Origin: Halomonas zincidurans B6
GTDB lineage: Bacteria > Pseudomonadota > Gammaproteobacteria > Pseudomonadales > Halomonadaceae
Length of the DNA: 64,000 bases
Reading direction: 5' to 3'
NCBI RefSeq assembly: GCF_000731955.1
Contig: NZ_JNCK01000001.1
Location: 3,472,001-3,536,000, forward strand
The position numbers were made by a program, and so were the translations under genes. Of the stretch, positions 26,624-44,107 are shown one piece after another (position 1 is the stretch's first letter; the number at the start of each line of letters is the position of its first letter). The notes under the pieces are model-generated. The model saw only the letters and a list, made by a program, of their open reading frames with translations. It was not told the DNA's origin and ran no database searches.

Positions 26624-28549
26624 ATGGGACGCATCATAGGTATTGACCTGGGGACCACCAACTCGTGTGTCGCCGTGCTCGACGGCGACAAGCCCAAAGT
26701 CATCGAGAACGCCGAAGGCGCGCGCACCACGCCGTCGATCATCGCCTATACCGATGACGGCGAGACGCTGGTCGGCCAGGCGGCCAAGCGCCAGGCGGTC
26801 ACCAACCCGAACAACACGCTGTACGCCATCAAGCGCTTGATCGGTCGTCGCTTCAAGGACGAGGTGGTTCAGAAGGACATCAAGATGGTGCCCTACAAGA
26901 TCGCCGAGGCCGACAACGGCGATGCGTGGGTCGAGGTCAACGGCAAGAAGCTGGCACCGCCGCAGGTCAGCGCCGAGGTACTGAAGAAGATGAAGAAGAC
27001 CGCCGAGGACTATCTCGGCGAGGAAGTGACCGAAGCGGTGATCACCGTGCCGGCCTACTTCAACGATTCCCAGCGCCAGGCGACCAAGGACGCCGGACGC
27101 ATCGCCGGGCTCGAAGTCAAGCGCATCATCAACGAACCGACCGCGGCCGCGCTGGCCTATGGCATGGACAAGGCGCGCGGCGACAAGACCATCGCCGTCT
27201 ACGACCTGGGTGGCGGCACCTTCGATATCTCGATCATCGAAGTGGCCGATGTCGACGGCGAGACCCAGTTCGAGGTGCTGGCCACCAACGGCGACACCTT
27301 CCTGGGCGGCGAGGACTTCGATCTCAAGCTGATCAATTATCTGGTCGATCAGTTCAAGGCCGACAGCGGCATCGACCTGTCCGGCGACAACCTGGCCATG
27401 CAGCGCCTCAAGGAAGCCGCCGAGAAGGCCAAGATCGAGCTTTCGGCCGCGCAGCAGACCGAAGTCAATCTGCCGTACATCACGGCCGACAATACCGGGC
27501 CCAAGCACCTCAACGTCAAGATCACCCGGGCCAAGCTCGAGTCGCTGGTCGAGGAACTGGTCAAGCAGTCGTTGGGGCCGTGCAAGACCGCGCTGGCCGA
27601 CGCCGGGCTGTCCAATTCCGAGATCGACGACGTGATCCTGGTCGGCGGTCAGACGCGCATGCCGATGGTCCAGGCCAAGGTCGCCGAGTTCTTCGGCAAG
27701 GACGCTCGCAAGGACGTCAACCCGGACGAAGCCGTGGCCGTGGGCGCGGCGATTCAGGGCGGCGTGCTCGGCGGTAACGTCAAGGACGTGCTGCTGCTCG
27801 ACGTGACTCCGCTGACGCTGGGTATCGAGACGCTGGGTGGCGTGATGACCCCGCTGATCGAGAAGAACACCACCATCCCGACCAAGAAGACCCAGACCTT
27901 CTCGACCGCGGATGACAACCAGACGGCGGTGACCATTCACGTGCTGCAGGGCGAGCGCAAGCAGTCCGGCCAGAACAAGTCGCTGGGCCGTTTCGACCTG
28001 GCCGACATACCGCCGGCGCCGCGCGGCGTGCCGCAGATCGAGGTCGCCTTCGATCTTGACGCCAACGGCATCCTCAACGTGTCCGCCAAGGACAAGGCCA
28101 CCGGCAAGGAGCAGTCGATCGTCATCAAGGCCTCCAGCGGCCTGACCGACGAAGAGATCGAGCAGATGGTTCAGGACGCCGAGGCACATGCCGCCGAGGA
28201 CAAGAAGTTCGAGGAACTGGTTCAGCTGCGCAACCAGGCCGACGGCATGATCCACGCCGCGCGCAAGACCCTCGACGAGGCCGGCGACAAGGCCAGCGGC
28301 GAGGAGAAGCAGAAGATCGAGAGCGCGATCAGCGAACTTGAGGAGGCGCTCAAGGGCGACGACCAGGAGGCCATCCAGGCCAAGCTGGACGCGCTCACCG
28401 AAGCCTCCGGCGGTCTGGCCCAGAAGATGTACGCCGAGCAGGCCGAAGCAGGCCAGGGCGAGCAGGCCGAAGGCGACGCCAAGAAGCCGGAAGATGACGT
28501 GGTCGACGCCGAGTATGAAGAAGTCAACGACGATCAGAAGAAGCAGTAA
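26624..28549 (+). CDS. dnaK: chaperone DnaK (Hsp70)
   Basis: 641-residue ATP-driven chaperone. It begins [21 protein letters not shown], with phosphate loops [14 protein letters not shown] and [11 protein letters not shown], the substrate domain [16 protein letters not shown], and ends in the EEVND-like tail ([14 protein letters not shown]). The size equals that of typical bacterial DnaK. ATG 26624 has GAGGTG 6 bases upstream; the in-frame ATG at 26531 overlaps the promoter and is rejected. Confidence 0.98.
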   Translation: MGRIIGIDLGTTNSCVAVLDGDKPKVIENAEGARTTPSIIAYTDDGETLVGQAAKRQAVTNPNNTLYAIKRLIGRRFKDEVVQKDIKMVPYKIAEADNGDAWVEVNGKKLAPPQVSAEVLKKMKKTAEDYLGEEVTEAVITVPAYFNDSQRQATKDAGRIAGLEVKRIINEPTAAALAYGMDKARGDKTIAVYDLGGGTFDISIIEVADVDGETQFEVLATNGDTFLGGEDFDLKLINYLVDQFKADSGIDLSGDNLAMQRLKEAAEKAKIELSAAQQTEVNLPYITADNTGPKHLNVKITRAKLESLVEELVKQSLGPCKTALADAGLSNSEIDDVILVGGQTRMPMVQAKVAEFFGKDARKDVNPDEAVAVGAAIQGGVLGGNVKDVLLLDVTPLTLGIETLGGVMTPLIEKNTTIPTKKTQTFSTADDNQTAVTIHVLQGERKQSGQNKSLGRFDLADIPPAPRGVPQIEVAFDLDANGILNVSAKDKATGKEQSIVIKASSGLTDEEIEQMVQDAEAHAAEDKKFEELVQLRNQADGMIHAARKTLDEAGDKASGEEKQKIESAISELEEALKGDDQEAIQAKLDALTEASGGLAQKMYAEQAEAGQGEQAEGDAKKPEDDVVDAEYEEVNDDQKKQ

Positions 28550-28613
28550 CCACGTCTGACACTACGGACCACGGCGGCGCGGGGGCATGACTCCCGCGTT
28601 GCTGTTTCCGTGA

Positions 28614-29777
<1,164 letters not shown>

Positions 29778-29804
29778 CCGTCCCGTTGGATGTTGGCTGA
29801 CTTG

Positions 29805-29840
29805 GGCCCCTGGCGTGCTGGCATGCCGGGGTCTTTGTGT
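29805..29840 (+). terminator. possible weak terminator after dnaJ
   Basis: GGCCCCTGGC...GCCGGGGTC can form an imperfect GC stem followed by TTTGTGTG; of low certainty. Confidence 0.35.
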
Positions 29841-29863
29841 GTAACGGGTAGAGGCTGTCCACG

Positions 29864-30817
29864 ATGTCTGATCGCAGCGCGGCACGTGCCCACGCCGGCC
29901 TGTTGTTATGGGCGCTGCTGGTGGGGCTGTCGTTTCCTGCCGTGGGGCTGATGAGCGAGGGGTTGCCGCCGCTGCTGCTGACCGCGATCCGCTTCACGAT
30001 CGCCGCGCTGGCCCTCTGGCCGCTGGTCCGCCGTGCTCCGTCGCTGCGTCCCGGCCGCGCGGGGTTGCTGCTGTATGCGCTGATGGGTCTATGCCTGACC
30101 GGCTTCTTCGGGGCGATGTTCTGGGCGGCGCATCGCGCCTCGGCGGTGTCGATGGCGACGCTGTTCGTCAGCGTGCCGCTGCTGGCTTACTGCCTGGGCC
30201 TGGCGCTGCGCGTCGAGCGCCTGGCCTGGCGATTGCCGTCGATCCTGCTGACCGGTGCGCTGGGCGCCCTGGCGCTGGCCTGGGCGGAGTCCGGCGGCGA
30301 CTGGGCGGCCCTGCGCTTCGGCCGCGGCGAGGCGGTATTCTTCGTCGGCTGCATCGCCTCGGCGCTGTATCCGGTGCTCAGCAAGTGGGGGCTCGAACGT
30401 GGCTGGCTGTCCACCTCGGCCGGGGTGAGAACGTTCTGGAGCCTGGCGCTGGGCGGGGCGCTGATTGCCCTTGCAGGGCTGGCTCGGGGCGGTGGTGCGG
30501 ATCTGGCGCGGATGACACCCAGCGACGCGTTGATACTGGTCTATCTGGGGCTGTTTTCCAGCGGCCTGACCTTCTGGCTGCAGCAGCGCGCCACCGCCGT
30601 GCTGACGCCGGGGGCGGTAACCGCCTACAGCTACCTGGTGCCGTTCGTGTCGATGCTGCTGCTGTTCATCCGCGAACCTCAGCGCCTGGACTGGACGTGG
30701 CTGCCGGGCAGCCTGCTGGTCATGCTGGCGATCGCGCTGCTGCTCAGGCGCGACGTCACTCAGCGTCGGGCGGCGGCAGCGCGAAACAGCTCAGCAGCGT
30801 CGGTTGAGCGAGGCTAA
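29864..30817 (+). CDS. DMT-family permease (EamA type)
   Basis: 317-residue inner-membrane protein with ten predicted helices arranged as two EamA repeats (first AGLLLWALLVGLSFPAVGL, second starting near GEAVFFVGCIASALYPVLSKWG). The family exports amino acids, nucleotides or other metabolites; nothing in the sequence defines the substrate. AGAGG precedes the ATG at a long distance. It sits between dnaJ and dapB and is not obviously linked to either. Confidence 0.85.
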   Translation: MSDRSAARAHAGLLLWALLVGLSFPAVGLMSEGLPPLLLTAIRFTIAALALWPLVRRAPSLRPGRAGLLLYALMGLCLTGFFGAMFWAAHRASAVSMATLFVSVPLLAYCLGLALRVERLAWRLPSILLTGALGALALAWAESGGDWAALRFGRGEAVFFVGCIASALYPVLSKWGLERGWLSTSAGVRTFWSLALGGALIALAGLARGGGADLARMTPSDALILVYLGLFSSGLTFWLQQRATAVLTPGAVTAYSYLVPFVSMLLLFIREPQRLDWTWLPGSLLVMLAIALLLRRDVTQRRAAAARNSSAASVERG

Positions 30818-30913
30818 AGCTGTCGCCGCTGATCATCAGAAAGCGGCTGTTGGACAGCGCCGCGAGCCCTCGAAGGTGGCGTTCAGCCCGATTGCCAGCG
30901 GAGGTAACGATGA

Positions 30914-31870
<957 letters not shown>

Positions 31871-31913
31871 GGCCGGCGATCGGGCCTTCGCGAAGGCGCG
31901 GCGCTCGCAGGAC

Positions 31914-31942
31914 TGGCCCCGGCGCGCGGATTCCGGTAGAAT
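31914..31942 (+). promoter_or_regulatory. candidate carA promoter
   Basis: TAGAAT (31937-31942) with a weak TGGCCC (31914-31919) 17 bases upstream. It would give a leader of about 235 bases including the attenuator. Confidence 0.4.
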
Positions 31943-31963
31943 CCTGTCAATTTGGCCGGGCCA

Positions 31964-32095
31964 ATGGGGCGACCCAGCAGTCTGGCCGCGTGGCAACCTG
32001 GCGATTGGCAAGGCCGCCGATGTGAAAATGCGGACAACAACAAGCGGGATGGAACCGGTCTTCTTCGGGTTTCGTCCCGCTTTTTTACGACCTGA
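31964..32095 (+). CDS. possible carA leader peptide
   Basis: A 43-codon frame starting ATGGGGCGACCC spans the whole terminator hairpin and stops (TGA 32093-32095) just beyond its U-run. It carries six Arg codons and Phe-Phe over the U-run. This geometry, with a leader frame running through a terminator, resembles the pyrBI attenuator, in which coupling of ribosome and polymerase at U-rich pauses controls read-through. A ribosome site is weak (GGCCGGG), so translation is unproven. Confidence 0.35.
   Translation: MGRPSSLAAWQPGDWQGRRCENADNNKRDGTGLLRVSSRFFTT
32042..32086 (+). terminator. terminator/attenuator between dapB and carA
   Basis: AAGCGGGATGGAACC (32042-32056) pairs continuously, with two G-U pairs, with GGTTTCGTCCCGCTT (32068-32082), followed by six T in all. 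It is a strong intrinsic terminator. It lies 99 bases before the carA start, better placed as an attenuator of carAB than as the end of dapB 170 bases upstream, though it may be both. Confidence 0.8.
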
Positions 32096-32184
32096 GTGTC
32101 CGTGAGCGTTTTTACGGATACGCGGAGAAACGATGAGGCAGCACGCCGTGCCGCCTGGCGAAGTGAGCACTGGAGGACGTTGCG

Positions 32185-33330
32185 TTGACTAGACCCGCGA
32201 TACTGGCCCTGGCAGATGGCAGCGTATTTCATGGCAGCGCCATCGGCGCCGATGGACAGACCAGCGGCGAGGTGGTTTTCAACACGGCCATGACCGGCTA
32301 TCAGGAAATCCTTACCGACCCCTCCTACACCCGACAGATCGTCACGCTCACCTATCCGCATATCGGCAATACCGGCATCAACGAAGAGGATGTCGAGTCC
32401 GCGCGCATCAGCGCGGCGGGGCTGGTGATTCGCGACCTGCCGCTGATGGCCAGCAGCTTTCGCAGCCAGCGGACCCTGGACGACTACCTCACGAGCCAGA
32501 ACGTGCTGGGCATCGCCGACATCGACACGCGGCGATTGACGCGCATCCTGCGCGACAAGGGCGCCCAGGACGGGGCGATTCTCGCCGGGCCCGACGCAGA
32601 AGGCGACGATGCCGTCGAGCGCGCGCTGGTCGCGGCGCGCGAGTTCCCCGGCCTCAAGGGCATGGACCTGGCCAAGGAGGCGAGCTGCGCCAGCGCCTAC
32701 GAGTGGAGCCAGGGCGACTGGACGCTGGGCGAAGGTTACGCCGACACGTCTGCCGGTGAGCGGCCCTTCCACGTGGTCGCCTACGACTACGGCTGCAAGC
32801 ACAACATCCTGCGCCTGCTCGCCGCGCGCGGCTGTCGGCTGACCGTGGTGCCGGCGCAGACCCCGGCCGCCGAGGTACTGGCGCTGAACCCCGACGGGGT
32901 GTTCCTGGCCAACGGCCCGGGCGACCCCGAGCCCTGCGACTACGCGATCAAGGCGATCGCCGAGATCCTCGAGACCGATACGCCGGTGTTCGGGATCTGT
33001 CTGGGGCATCAGTTGCTGGCGCTGGCCTCCGGCGCCAGGACGGTGAAGATGAATCACGGCCACCACGGCGCCAACCATCCGGTCCAGGATCTCGACAGCG
33101 GCCGGGTGATGATCACCAGTCAGAACCACGGCTTCGCGGTCGATGAGACCAGCCTGCCGGCGACACTGCGCGCCACCCACCGTTCGCTGTTCGACGGCAC
33201 CCTGCAGGGTATCGAGCGTACCGACCGGGCGGCGTTCAGCTTCCAGGGCCACCCCGAGGCGAGCCCCGGGCCGCGCGACGTGTCGCCGCTGTTCGATCGC
33301 TTCGTGCGGGTCATGCGCGAACGCCGCTGA
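32185..33330 (+). CDS. carA: carbamoyl phosphate synthase, small subunit
   Basis: Glutamine amidotransferase subunit feeding ammonia to CarB for pyrimidines and arginine. The 381-residue product has the N-terminal CarA domain ([20 protein letters not shown]) and the class I triad with nucleophile in [13 protein letters not shown] and His/Glu in [11 protein letters not shown]. The start is TTG 32185, supported by TGGAGGA 7 bases upstream; no ATG or GTG fits. A terminator-like attenuator precedes it. Confidence 0.96.
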   Translation: MTRPAILALADGSVFHGSAIGADGQTSGEVVFNTAMTGYQEILTDPSYTRQIVTLTYPHIGNTGINEEDVESARISAAGLVIRDLPLMASSFRSQRTLDDYLTSQNVLGIADIDTRRLTRILRDKGAQDGAILAGPDAEGDDAVERALVAAREFPGLKGMDLAKEASCASAYEWSQGDWTLGEGYADTSAGERPFHVVAYDYGCKHNILRLLAARGCRLTVVPAQTPAAEVLALNPDGVFLANGPGDPEPCDYAIKAIAEILETDTPVFGICLGHQLLALASGARTVKMNHGHHGANHPVQDLDSGRVMITSQNHGFAVDETSLPATLRATHRSLFDGTLQGIERTDRAAFSFQGHPEASPGPRDVSPLFDRFVRVMRERR

Positions 33331-33393
33331 GCCGCGCCCACTCCATTCGCGTCATCCGCGTCGCCGTCTGTCACTTTTCTAGCGGGAATCGTC

Positions 33394-36620
<3,227 letters not shown>

Positions 36621-36624
<4 letters not shown>

Positions 36625-37097
36625 ACAAGGTCCCGATGACCGTCGCAGGCGAGCAGCGCCTGCGTGAAGAGCTCAATCAGCTCAAGGGAGTGGAACGTCC
36701 TCGGGTGATCAACGCCATCGCCGAGGCGCGCGAACATGGCGATCTCAAGGAAAACGCCGAATACCATGCCGCCCGGGAACAGCAAGGCTTCATCGAGGGG
36801 CGCATCCAGGAGATCGAGTCCAAGCTGTCGGCCTCGCAGGTGATCGACGTCACCAGGATGCCCAGGACCGGCAAGGTGATCTTCGGCGTCACCGTCGAGT
36901 TGATCAATCTGGATAACGACGAAGAGGTGCGTTATCAGATCGTCGGCGAGGACGAGGCCGACATCAAGGCCGGCAAGGTTTCGGTGACCTCGCCGATCGC
37001 GCGGGCGCTGATCGGCAAGGAAGAGGGCGACGTGGTGGGCGTCAGAACGCCCCGCGGCGACGTCGAGTACGAGATCTCGAGCGTCGAGCATCTCTGA
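36621..37097 (+). CDS. greA: transcript cleavage factor GreA
   Basis: Rescues backtracked RNA polymerase. The 158-residue protein starts [22 protein letters not shown], has the coiled-coil tip with acidic pair ([21 protein letters not shown]) and the C-terminal FKBP-like domain ([19 protein letters not shown], here [19 protein letters not shown]). Its ATG overlaps the carB stop (ATGA), so it is cotranscribed with carAB, as reported for Pseudomonas. The stop codon lies at the first unit of a 7-bp tandem repeat. Confidence 0.96.
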
Positions 37098-37129
37098 GCT
37101 ACGAGCTACGAGCTACGAGCTACGAGCTA
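37096..37129. repeat. 7-bp tandem repeat GAGCTAC at greA end
   Basis: Four complete copies of GAGCTAC plus a fifth of six bases run from 37096, beginning inside the greA stop codon (37095-37097). It leads directly into the terminator. Confidence 0.95.
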
Positions 37130-37158
37130 AAAACGCTAGCGACGTCGCTGGCGTTTTT
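37129..37158. terminator. bidirectional terminator (greA/yhbY)
   Basis: AAAAACGCTAGCGAC against GTCGCTGGCGTTTTT forms a stem with A/T-run ends; serves convergent greA and yhbY. Confidence 0.85.
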
Positions 37159-37192
37159 CGTTGCGGGGATTCTGCTTTTCGCGGCTCGCGAC

Positions 37193-37519
37193 TTAGCGCC
37201 GCCCGTGGTGCTCCTCGAAGCGGGTAATGTTCGAGAGCTTGGCCTTGGCCTTGGGATTGTGGCGATACAGCAGCGCCATCTTGCCGATCGTCTGGACGAG
37301 TTCGGCGCCGCTGTCGCTGGCCAGCTGCTCGGCGAGCGCGTTGCGCTCGTCGCGTTCTGCGATGGCGATCTTGACCTTGACCAGCTCATGATCGTTCAGC
37401 GCGCGCTTGAGCTCGCCCACCACGCCTTCCGTGACGCCGTTGTCGGCGACCGTCACCAGCGGCGAAAGATGATGGCCGATGCTGCGAAATGCTTTCTTTT
37501 GTGCCTGTGACAAGCTCAT
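37193..37519 (-). CDS. yhbY: ribosome assembly RNA-binding protein YhbY (CRM domain)
   Basis: 108-residue CRM-domain protein associated with 50S precursors. It opens MSLSQAQKKAFRSIGHHLSPLVTV, has the GxxG-like loop region NGVTEGVVGELKRALNDHELVKVKI, and ends IGKMALLYRHNPKAK. ATG 37519 fits the family length (about 97); a longer in-frame extension lacks similarity. It is divergent from rlmE, the same arrangement as in E. coli, which also places it beside rlmE-ftsH. Confidence 0.92.
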   Translation of the reverse strand: MSLSQAQKKAFRSIGHHLSPLVTVADNGVTEGVVGELKRALNDHELVKVKIAIAERDERNALAEQLASDSGAELVQTIGKMALLYRHNPKAKAKLSNITRFEEHHGRR

Positions 37520-37731
37520 GGTATCGTGATCGTTCCGGTTGGCGTGCGTAGGAGCGGCGGGTGCGGTCGGCGACGGTTCGTTCGTGTCGCGTCCACTGAA
37601 CGCGCCATGGTAAGGCGAAAGACGGGCGATGCAAAGCGCTTCGCCGGATTGCCCCCACTCGCTGGTCCCTCGCTGCCATATTCCCCGCTTTCGAACGACC
37701 CATCCGCCGGATGGATGATCCAGGTGATCGT

Positions 37732-38406
37732 GTGGCCCGAAGCACTTCCAGCAGAAGCACTCCCGGCAAGAGCCCCTCAAGCAAGGGCGCGGTCGGCAAG
37801 AGCAAGACCGGCTGGCTCAAGGAACATTTCGACGATCAGTACGTGCAGCGCTCATGGCAGGACGGCTACCGTTCGCGAGCCAGCTACAAGCTGCTCGAAC
37901 TCGACGCCAAGGACCGTCTCTTCAAGCCCGGCATGACGGTGGTCGACCTGGGTGCCGCGCCCGGCGGCTGGAGCCAGGTGGCCGCCGAGAGGGTGATGCC
38001 GGGAGGTGCGGTGATCGCCTCCGACATTCTCGAGATGGACGCGCTGGCCGACGTCGCGTTCATTCAGGGCGACTTCACCGAGGAGTCGGTGCTCGAGGCG
38101 ATTCTCGCCGAGCTGGGCGGGCGCCCGGTGGATTTGATCATTTCCGATATGGCGCCCAACATGAGCGGTATGGCCGCCATCGACCAGCCCAAAGCGATGT
38201 ATCTGGTCGAGCTGGCACTCGATCTGGCCCGTCAGACACTGAGTCCGGGCGGGCGGCTGCTGATCAAGGTCTTTCAGGGCGAAGGCTTCGATGGCTTCCT
38301 CGATGACCTGCGCGGCAGCTTCGCCAGGGTGATGACTCGCAAGCCGGAGGCCTCGCGCGCCCGTTCGCGGGAAGTGTATCTCCTGGCGGATGGATTCAAG
38401 CGCTGA
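37732..38406 (+). CDS. rlmE: 23S rRNA 2'-O-methyltransferase (U2552)
   Basis: SAM-dependent RrmJ/FtsJ methyltransferase acting on the 50S A-site loop. Seen: [30 protein letters not shown] (SAM site), [11 protein letters not shown] (catalytic Asp), [15 protein letters not shown] (catalytic Lys) and [10 protein letters not shown] (Glu). GTG 37732 is chosen (AGGTG 5 bases upstream), giving 224 residues with a basic Ser-rich tail before the fold; an in-frame ATG at 37711 adds seven residues with no ribosome site. E. coli RlmE has 209. Confidence 0.93.
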   Translation: MARSTSSRSTPGKSPSSKGAVGKSKTGWLKEHFDDQYVQRSWQDGYRSRASYKLLELDAKDRLFKPGMTVVDLGAAPGGWSQVAAERVMPGGAVIASDILEMDALADVAFIQGDFTEESVLEAILAELGGRPVDLIISDMAPNMSGMAAIDQPKAMYLVELALDLARQTLSPGGRLLIKVFQGEGFDGFLDDLRGSFARVMTRKPEASRARSREVYLLADGFKR

Positions 38407-38407
38407 G

Positions 38408-38436
38408 CTTGCAAAGCTGGTGGTACGCCCCCATTT
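38408..38436 (+). promoter_or_regulatory. sigma-32 heat-shock promoter of ftsH
   Basis: CTTGCAA (38408-38414), 14-base spacer, CCCCATTT (38429-38436), directly after the rlmE stop and 62 bases before the ftsH start. Confidence 0.75.
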
Positions 38437-38497
38437 GAGGTGTAGAGTCAGCGATGGGCATGCTTGGCAGACAGATTGATTCAATGAGGGTATTCCC

Positions 38498-40468
<1,971 letters not shown>

Positions 40469-40501
40469 GCCCGCCTGTCTGCCGACAACAAGATGTTCTG
40501 T

Positions 40502-40526
40502 GCAAGGCGCCCACGCGGCGCCTTGC
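40502..40526 (+). terminator. hairpin between ftsH and folP
   Basis: GCAAGGCGCC (40502-40511) and GGCGCCTTGC (40517-40526), a perfect 10-bp stem, followed by AGCGTTTAG; no true U-run, so partial termination. Confidence 0.55.
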
Positions 40527-40613
40527 AGCGTTTAGAATGGGCCATTACAGTGATCGTTTCTGTCGACAAGTCCTGCCATGAGCCACTCCATGAAGAACCG
40601 CGAGGGGAATGCC

Positions 40614-41453
40614 ATGTTGTCGTGCGGTCGTCACCGCCTCGATATCTCCTACCCACGGGTGATGGGCATCCTCAATGTCACGCCGGATTCATTCTCGGAT
40701 GGCGGCAATTTCAATGTGCTCGATGCAGCCCTTGAGCATGCGCAAACGATGCTCGCCCAGGGCGCGGCGGTCATCGATGTCGGTGGCGAGTCGACGCGCC
40801 CCGGTGCCGCGACGGTATCGGAGCAGCAGGAGCTGGATCGGGTGGTGCCCGTTGTCGAGGCGCTGGTGCGCGAGCTCGACGCGCTGGTCTCGGTGGATAC
40901 CAGCAACCCGGCGGTGATGCGCGAGGTGATCGGTCGCGGTGCGGGGATGATCAACGACGTCCGCTCGTTGCGCCGTCCCGGCGCGCTGGAAGTGGCGGCA
41001 GCCAGCGGTTTGCCGATATGCCTGATGCACATGGTCGGCGAGCCGGGCGACATGCAAACGGCGACTGACTATGCTGAGCCTATCGAGCAGGCCGTCGCCG
41101 ATTTTCTCAAGGCGCGGATCGCCGAATGCGAGCGGGCCGGCATACGCCGCGAGCGGCTGATCCTCGATCCGGGGTTCGGCTTCGCCAAGACCGTCGGCCA
41201 GAATCTGCGCCTGCTCAATAGACTGGATACGCTCGGCGACTTCGACTTGCCGTTGCTCGCCGGGATGTCGCGCAAGAGCATGATCGGCAAGGTGCTCGAC
41301 CGTCCGGTCGAGGAGCGCCTGCCGGGCGGTCTGGCGCTGGTTTCCCTGGCGGTCGAGCGTGGCGCTCGGTTGCTGCGCGTTCACGATGTAGGGCCCAGCG
41401 TGGATGCCATCAACATGACCTGGGCCGTGCTACAGGAAGATGCTGACCGATGA
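40614..41453 (+). CDS. folP: dihydropteroate synthase
   Basis: Condenses p-aminobenzoate with the pterin diphosphate in folate synthesis; the sulfonamide target. The 279-residue TIM barrel has [41 protein letters not shown] and [15 protein letters not shown] 40614 is selected for GAGGGG 6 bases upstream and because the distance to [10 protein letters not shown] equals that in E. coli FolP; ATGs at 40578 and 40590 would add residues without support. The stop overlaps glmM. Confidence 0.95.
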   Translation: MLSCGRHRLDISYPRVMGILNVTPDSFSDGGNFNVLDAALEHAQTMLAQGAAVIDVGGESTRPGAATVSEQQELDRVVPVVEALVRELDALVSVDTSNPAVMREVIGRGAGMINDVRSLRRPGALEVAAASGLPICLMHMVGEPGDMQTATDYAEPIEQAVADFLKARIAECERAGIRRERLILDPGFGFAKTVGQNLRLLNRLDTLGDFDLPLLAGMSRKSMIGKVLDRPVEERLPGGLALVSLAVERGARLLRVHDVGPSVDAINMTWAVLQEDADR

Positions 41454-42799
41454 CGCGACGTTACTTCGGGACCGACGGTATTCGTGGCACCGTCGGGGAG
41501 TACCCGATTACCGCCGACTTCATGCTCAAGTTGGGCTGGGCCATGGGGTGCGTGCTGGAGCGCAAGAACCGCAACGCCAAGGTGCTGATCGGCAAGGATA
41601 CGCGGATTTCCGGGTACATGTTCGAGTCGGCCCTGGAGGCCGGTCTCTCGGCGGCCGGTGTCGATGTCGCGCTGCTCGGGCCGATGCCGACCCCGGGGAT
41701 CGCCTACCTGACCCGGACCTTCCGCGCCGATGCCGGGATCGTCATTTCGGCTTCGCACAATGCCTTCCAGGACAACGGCATCAAGTTCTTTTCGGCCGAG
41801 GGCACCAAGCTGCCCGATGCCATCGAGGCATGTATCGAGGATGAGCTCGACAAACCCCTCGAGACGGTGTCGGCGGACCGCCTGGGCAAGGCCGTGCGGA
41901 TCAGCGATGCGGCGGGCCGCTACATCGAGTTCTGCAAGTCGACGGTGCCCAAGCGGCTGACCCTCGCGGGGCTCAAGGTCGTGCTCGACTGCGCCCATGG
42001 GGCGACCTATCACATCGCCCCCAGCGTGTTTCGCGAACTGGGCGCCGACGTCAGCCTGCTGGGCGTCAGCCCCGACGGGCTCAACATCAATCAGCAGGTA
42101 GGCTCGACGCATCCGGCGCCGCTGCGCGCGGCGGTAATCGAGCGGGGCGCCGACATCGGCGTGGCCTTCGACGGCGACGGCGATCGAGTGATCCTGGTCG
42201 ATAGCGACGGGCGTGAGATCGATGGTGACGACATCCTCTATATCATCGCCCGCGATCGTCACGAGCGCGGCGTGTTGGGCGGTGGCGTGGTCGGCACGCT
42301 GATGAGCAATTTCGGTCTGGCCGCGGCCATGGAGTCGCTGGGCATTCCCTTCGAGCGGGCCAAGGTCGGCGACCGCTATGTCATGGAGTGCCTGGAGGCC
42401 AAAGGCTGGCAATTGGGCGGCGAGTCTTCCGGTCACATCGTCTGCAGCCATGTGCAGAGCACCGGCGACGGCATCGTCTCGGCACTGCAGGTACTGACGA
42501 TCATGGTTTCCCGCGGCTGCTCGCTGACCGCGTTGCTCGACGGCTTCGAGAAGGCGCCGCAGGCGCTGGTCAACGTGCGGCTCACCGAGGGCGCCGACAA
42601 GCAGGCGCTGCTCGACAGCGAGGCATTGCGCCGCTCGGTGGCCGCCGTGGAAGGCGAACTCGGCGACTCGGGGCGAGTGTTGCTGCGCGCTTCGGGGACC
42701 GAGCCGCTGATCCGAGTGATGGTTGAAGGGCGTCCGCGCTTCGATGTCGCGGCCTTGGCACAGCGCATCGCCGTGGATGTCGAGACGCTCATGGCCTGA
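41450..42799 (+). CDS. glmM: phosphoglucosamine mutase
   Basis: Converts glucosamine-6-phosphate to glucosamine-1-phosphate for UDP-GlcNAc. The 449-residue product has the phosphoserine loop [17 protein letters not shown] with Ser102, the metal loop [14 protein letters not shown], sugar loop [10 protein letters not shown] and phosphate loop [19 protein letters not shown] overlap with folP, the usual folP-glmM pairing. Confidence 0.97.
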   Translation: MTRRYFGTDGIRGTVGEYPITADFMLKLGWAMGCVLERKNRNAKVLIGKDTRISGYMFESALEAGLSAAGVDVALLGPMPTPGIAYLTRTFRADAGIVISASHNAFQDNGIKFFSAEGTKLPDAIEACIEDELDKPLETVSADRLGKAVRISDAAGRYIEFCKSTVPKRLTLAGLKVVLDCAHGATYHIAPSVFRELGADVSLLGVSPDGLNINQQVGSTHPAPLRAAVIERGADIGVAFDGDGDRVILVDSDGREIDGDDILYIIARDRHERGVLGGGVVGTLMSNFGLAAAMESLGIPFERAKVGDRYVMECLEAKGWQLGGESSGHIVCSHVQSTGDGIVSALQVLTIMVSRGCSLTALLDGFEKAPQALVNVRLTEGADKQALLDSEALRRSVAAVEGELGDSGRVLLRASGTEPLIRVMVEGRPRFDVAALAQRIAVDVETLMA

Positions 42800-42870
42800 G
42801 GCGCGATGCCGGTTGTCTTGGCCGGGCCGCTCCTATACCATCTTGCACCACTCCGAGAAAGGGGCTCACC

Positions 42871-43620
42871 ATGCGCATGCCGCTGATCGCCGGCAATTGG
42901 AAGATGAACGGATCCCTGACGCTGATCGAGCAGTTCGGCGAGGCCTTCGCGGCGGCCGAGCTATCGTCCTCGGTGGAAGTGGCCCTGTTGCCGCCGTTTC
43001 CCTATCTGCCGGCCGCGCAGGCAGCCCTCGGCGCGACGCCGGTGGTGCTCGGCGCGCAGACGCTGAACCCGGCGCACTCCGGGGCGCATACCGGGGAAGT
43101 CAGTGGTCGGATGCTCAAGGAATTTGGCGTCGAGTATGCCCTGGTCGGTCATTCCGAACGGCGTCAACTATACCGCGAAGCCGACGAGGCGGTCTACGAC
43201 CGCCTGCTGGCGGCACTCAGCGCGGATATCCGGCCTATCCTGTGCGTCGGCGAGACGCTCGAGGAGCGCGATGCCGGCCGAACCCGCGATGTCGTGCTGC
43301 GTCAAGTGGGCCATGTCATGGCGAGGCTGGATCCGCAGCAGCGCACTCGGGTGACGATCGCCTACGAGCCGGTGTGGGCCATCGGCAGCGGTCGCACAGC
43401 CACGCCCGAGCAGGCCCAGGAGGTCCTGGCGGCGATTCGCGAGTATCAGGCCGGCTTCGACCGCGAATTGGCGGCCGGACTGCGCTTGCTCTACGGCGGC
43501 AGCATGAATGCCGGCAACGCGGCTGAATTGTTGTCTCAGCCCGATATCGACGGCGGCCTGGTGGGCGGAGCTTCGCTCAAGGTCGACGATTTTATAGCCA
43601 TCTGTCAGTCAGCAGGTTAA
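42871..43620 (+). CDS. tpiA: triosephosphate isomerase
   Basis: Interconverts DHAP and glyceraldehyde-3-phosphate. 249 residues with AGNWKMNG, catalytic His in VGHSERRQLY, catalytic Glu in IAYEPVWAIGSGRTA and the C-terminal GGASLKVDDF. The 71-base gap after glmM contains TTGTCT (42813-42818) and TATACC (42834-42839), 15 bases apart, a possible own promoter. Followed after two bases by secG, as in E. coli relatives. Confidence 0.97.
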   Translation: MRMPLIAGNWKMNGSLTLIEQFGEAFAAAELSSSVEVALLPPFPYLPAAQAALGATPVVLGAQTLNPAHSGAHTGEVSGRMLKEFGVEYALVGHSERRQLYREADEAVYDRLLAALSADIRPILCVGETLEERDAGRTRDVVLRQVGHVMARLDPQQRTRVTIAYEPVWAIGSGRTATPEQAQEVLAAIREYQAGFDRELAAGLRLLYGGSMNAGNAAELLSQPDIDGGLVGGASLKVDDFIAICQSAG

Positions 43621-43622
43621 CC

Positions 43623-43985
43623 ATGCAAGCCATCCTTCTCATGATTCATGTGGCGCTCGCCATCGCGCTGGTCGCGCTCATTCTGCTGCAGCAGGGTAAA
43701 GGCGCCGAGGCCGGCGCCTCCTTCGGGGGGGGGGCCTCGCAGACCGTCTTCGGCTCGCGCGGCAGCAGCAGCTTCCTGGCCACGCTCACCGGGGTGCTGG
43801 CAGCGGCCTTCTTCGTGACCTCGCTGGGCCTGGCTTACCTGGCTTCTTCCCAGGCCGATAGCGCGCCGGACGTGGGTATTCCCGACGCCGAGGTGATCGA
43901 ACAGCAGAAAACGGTACCGACCCTTGACGACAGCAGCAATCAGCAGGATAATGCTGCGCCAGCCCTCGAGGAAGAAGGACAGTGA
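43623..43985 (+). CDS. secG: preprotein translocase subunit SecG
   Basis: 120-residue, two-helix component of SecYEG. Seen: first helix MIHVALAIALVALILLQQGKGAEAGASFGG, then ASQTVFGSRGSSSFLATLTGVLAAAFF, an exact family pattern. The acidic C-terminal tail is variable. A run of ten G (43725-43734) encodes the conserved GGG in SFGGGAS, an uncomfortable homopolymer in an important gene. Confidence 0.96.
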   Translation: MQAILLMIHVALAIALVALILLQQGKGAEAGASFGGGASQTVFGSRGSSSFLATLTGVLAAAFFVTSLGLAYLASSQADSAPDVGIPDAEVIEQQKTVPTLDDSSNQQDNAAPALEEEGQ

Positions 43986-44107
43986 TAGTCCGGTCTGATG
44001 ATCGAGTAGCAGCAAGATAAACCAAGCGGAATCTTTCGAGGATGAAATGCTTGGTCTTGAACGGAAGGCAGTCGCAGGATTTATTCTGCCTCTTGTTCGC
44101 CCCTGAT

